A DNA stretch of 11,390 nucleotides from CBIFWW01 sp966186435 (lineage in GTDB: Bacteria > Pseudomonadota > Gammaproteobacteria > Enterobacterales > Enterobacteriaceae): contig CBIFWW010000108.1 in assembly GCA_966186435.1 (NCBI GenBank), positions 1 through 11,390 of the forward strand. Reading direction: 5' to 3'. Every line of letters begins with the position of its first letter. Positions within the stretch are counted from its first letter, which is position 1. The translations under genes and the position numbers were made by a program. The notes beneath the pieces were generated by a model. It was not told the DNA's origin. It did not search any database and was given only the letters and a program-made list of their open reading frames with translations. This document shows, one piece after another, positions 1 to 5,944 of the stretch.

Positions 1-39
1 CACGATAATTATCTGTCTAATCAACGAAATTTTATTACC

Positions 40-45
40 TATACT
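40..45 (+). promoter_or_regulatory. Possible -10 element of the cadBA promoter
   Basis: The hexamer TATACT matches the sigma-70 -10 consensus at five of six bases and lies 68 bases upstream of the cadB start. No good -35 hexamer sits 16-18 bases upstream (CTAATC at 17-22). That fits what is known of E. coli cadBA, where the weak promoter depends on the activator CadC. The CadC sites would be expected farther upstream, beyond the edge of the window. The assignment rests on one hexamer and its position. Confidence 0.35.
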
Positions 46-113
46 TAGCTCTGAAGTCGCTCGTGGTCTGGACAAATCCTTTAGCAGACTTAATGACTCA
101 GGAGTTAAGAGCT

Positions 114-1445
114 ATGGCAGACGTTAAAAAAATCGGTTTGATCGCCTGTACCGGGGTGGTCGCCGGCAACATGATGGGGAGCGGGATAGCCTTGCTCCCT
201 GCTAACCTGGCGAGTCTAGGATCTATTGCCATTTATGGTTGGATCATCGCTCTGATAGGCGCTGTCTCACTGGCCTACGTCTATGCCAGGCTAGCGACCA
301 AAAACCCACAGGAAGGTGGCCCGATTGCCTACGCGGGCGAAATCGGCCCGGCCTTCGGTTTCCAGACAGGGGTGCTTTATTATCACGCCAACTGGATCGG
401 TAACCTTGCTATCGGTATCACCGCCGTTTCCTATCTCTCTACCTTCTTCCCGGTTCTCAACAGCCCTATCCCTGCCGGGATAACCTGTATTGCCATTGTG
501 TGGATCTTTACCGCCGTTAACCTGTTAGGCGGGGCCTGGGTGAGCCGGTTAACCACTATTGGCCTGGTGCTGGTGTTAATCCCGGTTATCGGTACCGGTA
601 TCGCAGGATGGTATTGGTTCGATGGTGCTACTTATATGGCGAACTGGAACACTTCCGGCACCAGCGATTACCAATCGGTAATCAAAAGTATCCTGCTGTG
701 CCTGTGGGCATTTATCGGGATTGAGTCTGCCGCGGTCAGTACCGGGATGGTAGAGAATCCCCAACGTACTGTACCGCTGGCCACCATGGGCGGGACTTTC
801 TTGGCGGGTATCGTGTATATCGCTGCCACTCAGGTTATTGCCGGTATGTACCCAGCCAGCGTGATGGCGGCTTCCGGTGCACCGTTTGCTATTAGTGCGT
901 CAACCATGGTGGGTTCATGGGCTGGCCCGTTAGTGTCAGCCTTCACTGCCTTCGCCTGTCTGACTTCATTAGGTTCGTGGATGATGTTGGTAGGCCAGGC
1001 CGGCGCCCGTGCGGCGCACGATGGTAACTTCCCAAAAGTGTACGGTGAAATAGATAGCAAAGGCATCCCGAAAAAAGGGCTAATTCTGGCCTCCATCAAG
1101 ATGACCGTACTGATGGTGCTGATCACTGTGATGAATACCTCCGGTGGTAAGGCATCAGATCTGTTTGGTGAATTAACCGGTATTGCGGTATTGCTAACCA
1201 TGCTGCCGTACTTCTACTCATGCATCGATTTGATCCGCTTCGAAGGTGCTAATCTTAAAAACCTGCTCAGCCTGGTGGCATCGATTCTGGGTTGCTGCTT
1301 CTGCTTTATCGCACTGATGGGGGCTAACTCTTTCGAACTGGCCGGTACCTTTATCATCAGCTTGGTTATCCTGATGTTCTACTCTCGTAAGATGGGGGCA
1401 GATAAAAAGAACGTGGCCCCACAAGCAACAACCGGCGTGAAATGA
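114..1445 (+). CDS. cadB: Lysine/cadaverine antiporter CadB
   Basis: Inner-membrane APC-family antiporter of 443 residues (E. coli CadB has 444) that takes up lysine and exports cadaverine made by CadA, expelling acid equivalents. The protein is strongly hydrophobic throughout, as expected for about 12 membrane helices, and opens with the family sequence KKIGLIACTGVVAGNMMGSG. Residues reported as important for transport in E. coli CadB fall at the same numbers: Tyr73, Tyr89, Tyr90, Glu204, Tyr235, Tyr246, Asp303, Tyr310 and Tyr423. I chose the ATG at 114 because GGAG at 101-104 sits nine bases upstream and the numbering then matches E. coli. A GTG at 63 is in frame but would add 17 unrelated residues. 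cadA follows after 83 bases on the same strand, which is the standard cadBA order and implies one operon. The paralogue PotE is less likely given the near-identity to CadB and the adjacent lysine decarboxylase. Confidence 0.97.
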   Translation: MADVKKIGLIACTGVVAGNMMGSGIALLPANLASLGSIAIYGWIIALIGAVSLAYVYARLATKNPQEGGPIAYAGEIGPAFGFQTGVLYYHANWIGNLAIGITAVSYLSTFFPVLNSPIPAGITCIAIVWIFTAVNLLGGAWVSRLTTIGLVLVLIPVIGTGIAGWYWFDGATYMANWNTSGTSDYQSVIKSILLCLWAFIGIESAAVSTGMVENPQRTVPLATMGGTFLAGIVYIAATQVIAGMYPASVMAASGAPFAISASTMVGSWAGPLVSAFTAFACLTSLGSWMMLVGQAGARAAHDGNFPKVYGEIDSKGIPKKGLILASIKMTVLMVLITVMNTSGGKASDLFGELTGIAVLLTMLPYFYSCIDLIRFEGANLKNLLSLVASILGCCFCFIALMGANSFELAGTFIISLVILMFYSRKMGADKKNVAPQATTGVK

Positions 1446-1474
1446 TCGTCAAATAACACTTTCTGCCCTATGGT

Positions 1475-1501
1475 CTGGCCGGGTGGCTCCTGAACGGCCA
1501 G
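1475..1501 (+). other. Possible hairpin in the cadB-cadA intergenic spacer
   Basis: CTGGCC (1475-1480) and GGCCAG (1496-1501) can pair in a six-base-pair stem with a 15-base loop, in the 83-base spacer between cadB and cadA. No U-run follows directly, so it does not look like an intrinsic terminator. It could be a processing or stability element that sets the CadA to CadB ratio, or chance. The cadA ribosome binding site GGAG (1518-1521) lies downstream of the stem and stays free. Confidence 0.3.
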
Positions 1502-1528
1502 CCTTGGGCACTATTTTGGAGCGTTAGC

Positions 1529-3721
1529 ATGAACCTGATTGCCATCATGAACGATCACAGCGCCTATTTTAAAGAAGAGGCGCTACGGGAACTGCATCTG
1601 GAGCTTGAGAAAGTTGGTTTCCGGCTTGCCTATCCTAAAGATCAGAATGACTTGCTTAAGCTTATTCAGAACAATTCCCGACTGTGTGGGGTTATTTTTG
1701 ACTGGGACACCTACAGCCTGGATCTGTGTGAAGAGATCAGCCAGCTTAATAAAATGTTGCCGGTGTATGGTTTTGCCAACAACAATACGTCGCTAGACGT
1801 TAACATGAACGATCTGCGGTTAAATATCCGCTTTTTCGAGTATGTGTTGGGCAGTGCCGGGGATATCGCCCTAAAGATTACTCAAAGCACCGATCAATAT
1901 ATCGATGCAATTCTGCCGCCGCTCACCAAAGCACTGTTTAAATACGTCAAAGAAGAGAAGTACACTTTCTGTACCCCGGGCCACATGGGTGGTACTGCCT
2001 TTGACCGTAGCCCGGTGGGTAGCCTGTTCTATGATTTTTATGGTGAAAACACCATGCGTTCCGATATCTCCATTTCGGTGTCGGAATTGGGTTCATTACT
2101 GGACCACACCGGGCCGCACCGCGAAGCGGAAGAGTATATCGCCCGCACTTTTAACGCCGAGCGCAGCTACATCGTCACCAATGGGACTTCGACGGCGAAT
2201 AAAATCGTCGGGATGTATTCTTCCCCGGCGGGCGCCACCATCATGATCGACCGTAACTGCCACAAATCATTGACCCACCTAATGATGATGAGCAACGTTA
2301 TCCCGATCTACTTCCGCCCTACCCGTAACGCCTACGGGATCCTTGGCGGTATCCCTAAATCCGAATTCACCCGCGAAAGCATCGAAAAGCGCATTCAGGA
2401 AACGCCAAATGCCACCTGGCCGGTGCATGCGGTTATTACCAACTCCACCTATGACGGCCTGTTTTATAACGTGGAGTACATCAAGCAGACCCTGGATGTA
2501 AAATCCATTCACTTTGACTCCGCCTGGGTGCCTTACACCAACTTCCACTCGATTTATAAAGGCAAAGCCGGGATGAGCGGTGACCGCATTGAGGGCAAAG
2601 TGATTTATGAAACCCAATCAACGCACAAACTGCTGGCGGCCTTCTCACAAGCCTCAATGATTCATGTTAAGGGTGATATCAACGAAGAGACTTTTAGCGA
2701 AGCCTATATGATGCATACCTCCACCTCGCCGCACTATGGGATCGTGGCTTCGGCGGAAATCTCAGCGGCGATGATGAAAGGTAATGCCGGGAAGCGCCTG
2801 ATTGGCGATTCCATTGACCGGGCGATCCGCTTCCGTAAAGAGATCCGCCGCCTGCTGGCTGAATCAGAAGGCTGGTTCTTTGATGTATGGCAGCCGGATA
2901 ATGTGGAAGAGACAGCATGCTGGCCGCTGAACCCGCGCAACGCCTGGCACGGGTTTAAGAATATCGACAATGACCATATGTACCTCGACCCAATTAAAGT
3001 CACCCTGCTGACCCCAGGGATGAGTCCGGATGGTGCGCTGGAGGAGACCGGCATCCCGGCATCGATTGTGTCTAAATATTTAGATGAACAAGGGATTATT
3101 GTCGAGAAAACCGGCCCATATAACCTGCTGTTCTTGTTTAGCATCGGGATCGACAAAACCAAGGCTATGGGCCTGCTGCGCGCACTCACCGACTTTAAAC
3201 GGGTGTACGATCTCAATTTGCGGGTGAAAACCGTATTGCCATCGCTGTATAACGATGCGCCGGATTTCTATAAAGACATGCGTATTCAGGATTTGGCCCA
3301 GGGTATCCATGCTCTGACCCGAAAGTATGATCTGCCAGATCTGATGTACCGCGCCTTTGAAGTGCTGCCGGAAATGGTGATGACCCCCCACGATGCCTTC
3401 CAGGAAGAAGTGCGCGGCAACATTGAGAGCTGCCCGTTGGATGACATACTGGGCAAAGTCAGCGCCAATATGATCCTGCCCTATCCTCCGGGTGTACCGG
3501 TGGTTATGCCAGGTGAAAAACTCACTGATGAGAGCGTGGCGGTACTGCACTTCCTGCAAATGCTATGTAATATCGGCGAAGAGTATCCAGGCTTTGAAAC
3601 CGATATTCACGGTTTGACCCGTGATGAAGACACTGGCAAATACAGTGTAGTGGTACTCAAGCCCGGGGCCGATCAGCCAGGGGATAAACCCAGCGATACA
3701 GTAGTGAAGAAAGACGGATAA
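1529..3721 (+). CDS. cadA: Inducible PLP-dependent lysine decarboxylase CadA (LdcI)
   Basis: Cytoplasmic acid-stress enzyme that converts lysine and a proton to cadaverine and CO2. It is 730 residues, against 715 in E. coli. The order is an N-terminal wing domain (about 1-130), a linker, the fold-type I PLP core (about 180-420) and a C-terminal domain. The PLP lysine is Lys367 in ETQSTHKLLAAFSQ. FCTPGHMGGTAF (147-158) and SELGSLLDHTGPH (185-197) are group III decarboxylase signatures. Most residues I recall for the ppGpp pocket of E. coli LdcI are kept: Arg97, Arg206, Lys417, Gly418, Arg565 and Arg585; position 568 is Thr rather than Asn. Positions 634 and 697, linked to RavA binding, are Ser and Thr instead of Glu and Tyr. 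The extra length is a charged tail after LKPG. The start has GGAG at 1518-1521, seven bases upstream. The constitutive paralogue LdcC is the main alternative, but cadB next door argues for CadA. Confidence 0.96.
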   Translation: MNLIAIMNDHSAYFKEEALRELHLELEKVGFRLAYPKDQNDLLKLIQNNSRLCGVIFDWDTYSLDLCEEISQLNKMLPVYGFANNNTSLDVNMNDLRLNIRFFEYVLGSAGDIALKITQSTDQYIDAILPPLTKALFKYVKEEKYTFCTPGHMGGTAFDRSPVGSLFYDFYGENTMRSDISISVSELGSLLDHTGPHREAEEYIARTFNAERSYIVTNGTSTANKIVGMYSSPAGATIMIDRNCHKSLTHLMMMSNVIPIYFRPTRNAYGILGGIPKSEFTRESIEKRIQETPNATWPVHAVITNSTYDGLFYNVEYIKQTLDVKSIHFDSAWVPYTNFHSIYKGKAGMSGDRIEGKVIYETQSTHKLLAAFSQASMIHVKGDINEETFSEAYMMHTSTSPHYGIVASAEISAAMMKGNAGKRLIGDSIDRAIRFRKEIRRLLAESEGWFFDVWQPDNVEETACWPLNPRNAWHGFKNIDNDHMYLDPIKVTLLTPGMSPDGALEETGIPASIVSKYLDEQGIIVEKTGPYNLLFLFSIGIDKTKAMGLLRALTDFKRVYDLNLRVKTVLPSLYNDAPDFYKDMRIQDLAQGIHALTRKYDLPDLMYRAFEVLPEMVMTPHDAFQEEVRGNIESCPLDDILGKVSANMILPYPPGVPVVMPGEKLTDESVAVLHFLQMLCNIGEEYPGFETDIHGLTRDEDTGKYSVVVLKPGADQPGDKPSDTVVKKDG

Positions 3722-3727
3722 TATCTT

Positions 3728-3750
3728 AAGGGCCAGCTTGCTGGCCCTTT
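3728..3750 (+). terminator. Intrinsic terminator of cadBA
   Basis: A perfect nine-base-pair stem, AAGGGCCAG (3728-3736) with CTGGCCCTT (3741-3749), closes the tetraloop CTTG and leads into a T-rich run. It begins seven bases after the cadA stop codon. The minus-strand phosphopantetheinyl transferase gene ends two bases to the right, so the same stem may also stop converging transcripts, though the minus-strand tail is less U-rich. Confidence 0.9.
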
Positions 3751-3751
3751 G

Positions 3752-4447
3752 TTATTCCACCACGTCGATAAGCGTCACCAGGCTGCCTTGTAACATCCGG
3801 TAGCACCCGGTAAATACCCGCCCAGCGGGGAATGGGGGGGAAAGGTCTTTTAACAACCGCAGTTGGAAAGCACCCTGTGGGGTAACCTCCTCAAGCCTGG
3901 CATCGAGGAAATCAAACCACTGCCGCACTTGGGGGAACAGGGCTTTAAACAGGCTTTCTTTTGCGGAAAACGCCAGGGTTAGCATCCACGGGAACCCTGC
4001 CTCACCCGTAGCCAGGAAATCACGCTCTTCTGAACTGACAATACCGCGCCATAAATCCGCTGCCTGCTGCTGGCTTAAGATAGCCTCCACATCCACCCCT
4101 ACCCCACCGCTCTCAACGGCATGGCGCAGAGCACATAGCACCAACGAACCGCTATGGCTTAGGGAGCCTTGCATCCCCATCGGCCAGCAGGGCGCCCGGT
4201 CAGCATCGGTTTTGAGTTCAAAGCCAGCGTAACCCTGCGCCGCCAGCAATTCACCTGCCAGCACCCGGCCCGCCAGATACTCCGCCCGCCGCTTCGCTAC
4301 TGCACTGCCTAATGCCGCAGGAAAAGCTACGCCCCTTTGGCGGAACAGATCGTCGTGGTAGGCCGCTGGCTGGAACTGCGCCCACAGCAACTCACCGCTA
4401 AAACCAGGAAACGTGATTGCCTGTGGTGTAGAGATAAACGGGTCCAT
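3752..4447 (-). CDS. 4'-phosphopantetheinyl transferase, EntD type
   Basis: Protein of 231 residues that should transfer the 4'-phosphopantetheine arm of coenzyme A to a serine of a carrier protein (acyl, peptidyl or aryl carrier), converting it from apo to holo form. The family signatures are clear: RAEYLAGR at 54-61, SLSHSG with His98 at 95-100, the Mg-binding GVGVDVE with Asp119 and Glu121 at 115-121, and FSAKESLFK with Glu164 and Lys168 at 160-168. The length and the RRAEYLAGR region fit the EntD/PcpS type rather than AcpS (about 125 residues). No nonribosomal peptide, polyketide or siderophore gene is in view, so the target protein is unknown and I give no gene symbol. The ATG has AAGGA about ten bases upstream, a slightly long spacing. 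The gene converges on cadBA and diverges from the RcnB-family gene. Confidence 0.9.
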   Translation of the reverse strand: MDPFISTPQAITFPGFSGELLWAQFQPAAYHDDLFRQRGVAFPAALGSAVAKRRAEYLAGRVLAGELLAAQGYAGFELKTDADRAPCWPMGMQGSLSHSGSLVLCALRHAVESGGVGVDVEAILSQQQAADLWRGIVSSEERDFLATGEAGFPWMLTLAFSAKESLFKALFPQVRQWFDFLDARLEEVTPQGAFQLRLLKDLSPPFPAGRVFTGCYRMLQGSLVTLIDVVE

Positions 4448-4479
4448 AGTGGTGTATTCCTTTCAGCTGCCGGCCGGGC

Positions 4480-4488
4480 AGTATAACA
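4480..4488 (-). promoter_or_regulatory. Extended -10 promoter for the phosphopantetheinyl transferase gene
   Basis: Read on the minus strand, the sequence is TGTTATACT: a TGn extension joined to TATACT, which matches the -10 consensus at five of six bases. It lies 33 bases upstream of the ATG at 4447, giving a leader of about 25 bases. No good -35 hexamer is present, which is common for extended -10 promoters. The same 11 bases, GTTATACTGCC, recur at the yehS promoter. Confidence 0.5.
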
Positions 4489-4715
4489 GGCTTAGCGCGC
4501 CATTGTGGCGGGCGCCCCCTACTCCAGCTAAAAGGATTTCCCTTTTGTGCCGGGCGTCGAAAAGCCTTTGCCGCTAAGTGATTGTCGATTATATCTGGGG
4601 CAAAGCTACCAAAGCAGCGCCTGGGTACACCTGACATATCTAAAAACAGATTAGCGCTTGCACGGCTGGGGTGTCAGGAGAAATATAGGTCAGTTACTCA
4701 GGCGCTTCGCCGCTT

Positions 4716-4724
4716 TGCTACACT
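4716..4724 (+). promoter_or_regulatory. Extended -10 promoter for the RcnB-family gene
   Basis: TGCTACACT combines a TGn extension with TACACT, a four- to five-base match to the -10 consensus, about 47 bases upstream of the ATG at 4771. A partial -35 (TTACTC, 4694-4699) is 19 bases away, which is too far to count for much. I saw no clear operator-like palindrome that would show metal control. Confidence 0.4.
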
Positions 4725-4770
4725 TGAGCAGTCGGCTGCCTGAGCGTGCCGTTTTTTTCTGGGAGTAAGT

Positions 4771-5124
4771 ATGCGCAAATCACAGGCTTTATTATTTTCA
4801 GCAGTGGCATTGTTTGCCAATGGAATGATGGTGAATGCCGCCCTGGCAGATACCGTAGCTTCACCCATGACCACCAAACATGAACCGCGCCGGGATTCCT
4901 ACGAAATCAAAGAATTCACCTCTGATTTCCGGGAGTTCAAAATTGGCGATATCGTGCCGGATATTTATCGCACGGATCCTTATGCCATCAGCCAGTGGCA
5001 GATTCGCCACCTTCCGGCACCGGAAGCAGACAGCCACTGGACTTATATGGGGGGCAATTACGTGCTGATCACTGACGCCGAAGGGAAAATATTGCGCGCG
5101 GAAACCGGCGATATTTTCTATTAA
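4771..5124 (+). CDS. Exported RcnB-family periplasmic protein
   Basis: A protein of 117 residues with a Sec signal peptide: MRKS, a hydrophobic core, then AALA followed by Asp27, giving a likely cut after residue 26 and a mature chain of about 91. The C-terminal half (about 46-117) has the RcnB-family pattern, WQIRHLPAPEADSHWTYMGG followed by NYVLITDAEGKI and a final short strand. E. coli RcnB (112 residues) is a periplasmic protein that affects nickel and cobalt homeostasis; whether this one does is not shown here. No rcnA efflux gene or rcnR regulator is adjacent, and the mature part lacks a histidine-rich or cysteine metal site, so a general envelope role is also possible. GGGAG at 4761-4765, five bases before the ATG, supports the start. 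The stop codon overlaps that of yehS on the other strand. Confidence 0.82.
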   Translation: MRKSQALLFSAVALFANGMMVNAALADTVASPMTTKHEPRRDSYEIKEFTSDFREFKIGDIVPDIYRTDPYAISQWQIRHLPAPEADSHWTYMGGNYVLITDAEGKILRAETGDIFY

Positions 5125-5594
5125 TTGCTTTGTGCTGGCTTGATCCGCTGGGTCAGGCCGCGCAGGAAGTAACGCATAAACTGGTCGCCGCATTCGCGGT
5201 AGTTTTTATGGCCTTTGGCACGCATCATGGCGGTGATTTCACCCATGCCGACGCGGAATTGTTGCTCGGTCAGAATCGCCAGAATGTCGTCTGACTTTAA
5301 TTCGAATGCCACCCGCAGTTTTTTCAGCACGATGTTGTTATCCATGCGGCGATCGGCCTCTAGCGGTGGGCGGCTCTCATCTTTACCACGTTTGCTATAG
5401 ATTAAACCGTTCAACAGTTGGGATAACACGATATCCGGGCAACGCTGGAACCCTTCATCTTCTTCTTTTTTCGTCCAGGCCACCAATTGCTGCGCCAAAA
5501 CCGGCGTCTCCGCCAGCGCCAGGAGATCGACCATTCCCTGATTGTTCAGGTTCAACATATAGCGCAGGCTGCGTACAACATCATTACTTAACAC
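5121..5594 (-). CDS. yehS: YehS family protein (DUF1456)
   Basis: A protein of 157 residues (E. coli YehS has 156) and of unknown function, made of two related halves each carrying a version of the DUF1456 helical unit. Recognisable stretches are EGFQRCPDIVLSQLLNGLIY, RRMDNNIVLKKLRVAFELK, DDILAILTEQQFRVGMGEIT and NYRECGDQFMRYFLRGL. No signal peptide or membrane segment is visible, so it is probably cytoplasmic. I start it at the GTG at 5594 (VLSNDVVRSLRY), which aligns with E. coli MLSNDILRSVRY and has GAGG about nine bases upstream. A longer frame from an ATG at 5696 would add 34 residues not found in the family and would swallow the promoter at 5626-5654. The gene converges on the RcnB-family gene and diverges from the GNAT pseudogene. 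Confidence 0.93.
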   Translation of the reverse strand: MLSNDVVRSLRYMLNLNNQGMVDLLALAETPVLAQQLVAWTKKEEDEGFQRCPDIVLSQLLNGLIYSKRGKDESRPPLEADRRMDNNIVLKKLRVAFELKSDDILAILTEQQFRVGMGEITAMMRAKGHKNYRECGDQFMRYFLRGLTQRIKPAQSN

Positions 5595-5625
5595 GGTGGC
5601 ATTCCTCAGAAGATTAAGGCCCGGC

Positions 5626-5654
5626 AGTATAACGATCCGGGGCCGGATTGTCAG
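5626..5654 (-). promoter_or_regulatory. Sigma-70 promoter of yehS
   Basis: On the minus strand, CTGACA (5649-5654, five of six to the -35 consensus) and TATACT (5626-5631, five of six to the -10) are separated by exactly 17 bases. This is the best promoter match in the window. Transcription would begin near 5619, about 25 bases before the GTG at 5594, which supports that start over the upstream ATG. Confidence 0.75.
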
Positions 5655-5680
5655 AAAAAACCCTTCGCCGCCATACTGAT

Positions 5681-5686
5681 TATAAT
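5681..5686 (+). promoter_or_regulatory. Possible -10 element upstream of the GNAT pseudogene
   Basis: TATAAT is a perfect -10 hexamer 25 bases upstream of the GTG at 5711. The matching -35 position (AAACCC, 5658-5663) is poor. If used, it would transcribe the pseudogene away from yehS. Confidence 0.4.
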
Positions 5687-5710
5687 TATGGTGCAACTTA
5701 AGGAGCAGCA

Positions 5711-5913
5711 GTGAAAATACGCGCCTGGCAAGAACAAGACCGCCCTTTTTTACGTACCCTATATTTACGCGCCCGCCGCGAAGCCTGGCACAAAACCATT
5801 CGGCCCGGGATTTTTACCTGCGCCACGGGTGGCAGATTGAAGCCACAGGCAGCAGCCCGGAAGGGGATTATCTGTTGATGCACTATGTGCCAGGGCGCCA
5901 GCAAGGGAAATAA
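5711..5913 (+). pseudogene. GNAT-family acetyltransferase, internally deleted and frameshifted
   Basis: The two ends of a GNAT N-acetyltransferase survive in different frames. From the GTG at 5711, with AAGGAG at 5700-5705 five bases upstream, one frame reads MKIRAWQEQDRPFLRTLYLR, a typical GNAT N-terminus. From about 5782 the third frame reads SLAQNHSARDFYLRHGWQ and continues to DYLLMHYVPGR and a stop at 5911-5913, a typical C-terminus with the N-x-x-A-x-x-FY-x-x-x-GW signature. The N-terminal frame itself ends at a TGA at 5876-5878, giving 55 residues. Family members are usually about 140-160 residues; only about 67 remain, so some 75-90 residues are missing, including the acetyl-CoA-binding motif A. 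A sequencing error cannot remove that much. The product would not be an active enzyme. The start signals still look intact, which suggests a fairly recent loss. Confidence 0.85.
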
Positions 5914-5935
5914 AACCGCCCCGATCGGAGCGGTT
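5914..5935 (-). terminator. Intrinsic terminator of mrp
   Basis: AACCGC (5914-5919) pairs with GCGGTT (5930-5935). After one C-A mismatch, CC and GG continue the stem around the loop GATC. Read on the minus strand, the stem runs into TTTTATTT just downstream of the mrp stop codon, so it terminates mrp. It starts immediately after the GNAT pseudogene stop. Confidence 0.85.
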
Positions 5936-5944
5936 AGATAGTGA

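Larger units (their letters stand above)
4448..4770. other. Intergenic region between two divergent genes
   Basis: This 323-base spacer separates the minus-strand phosphopantetheinyl transferase from the plus-strand RcnB-family gene. I can support one extended -10 promoter at each end, listed separately. Between them (about 4500-4690) I see no convincing coding frame, RNA gene or long inverted repeat. A minus-strand frame running through 4637 overlaps the transferase gene out of frame and has no recognisable protein features. Confidence 0.6.

Noticed and set aside
2734..3216. Long minus-strand frames of 159-160 codons within cadA (2734-3216 and 3080-3559)
   Set aside because: They lie wholly antisense to a highly conserved gene, show no domain, and long antisense frames are common opposite G+C-rich coding DNA.
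4398..4637. 79-codon minus-strand frame across the transferase start and upstream region
   Set aside because: It overlaps the phosphopantetheinyl transferase out of frame, has low-complexity basic content and no family match I recognise.
5595..5696. N-terminal extension of yehS from the ATG at 5696
   Set aside because: The 34 extra residues are absent from E. coli YehS, and the best promoter match in the window lies inside them. The GTG at 5594 has a Shine-Dalgarno and fits the family length.
5698..5904. Minus-strand 68-codon frame opposite the GNAT pseudogene
   Set aside because: It has no recognisable protein features and is explained as the shadow of the plus-strand GNAT remnants, which match a known family.
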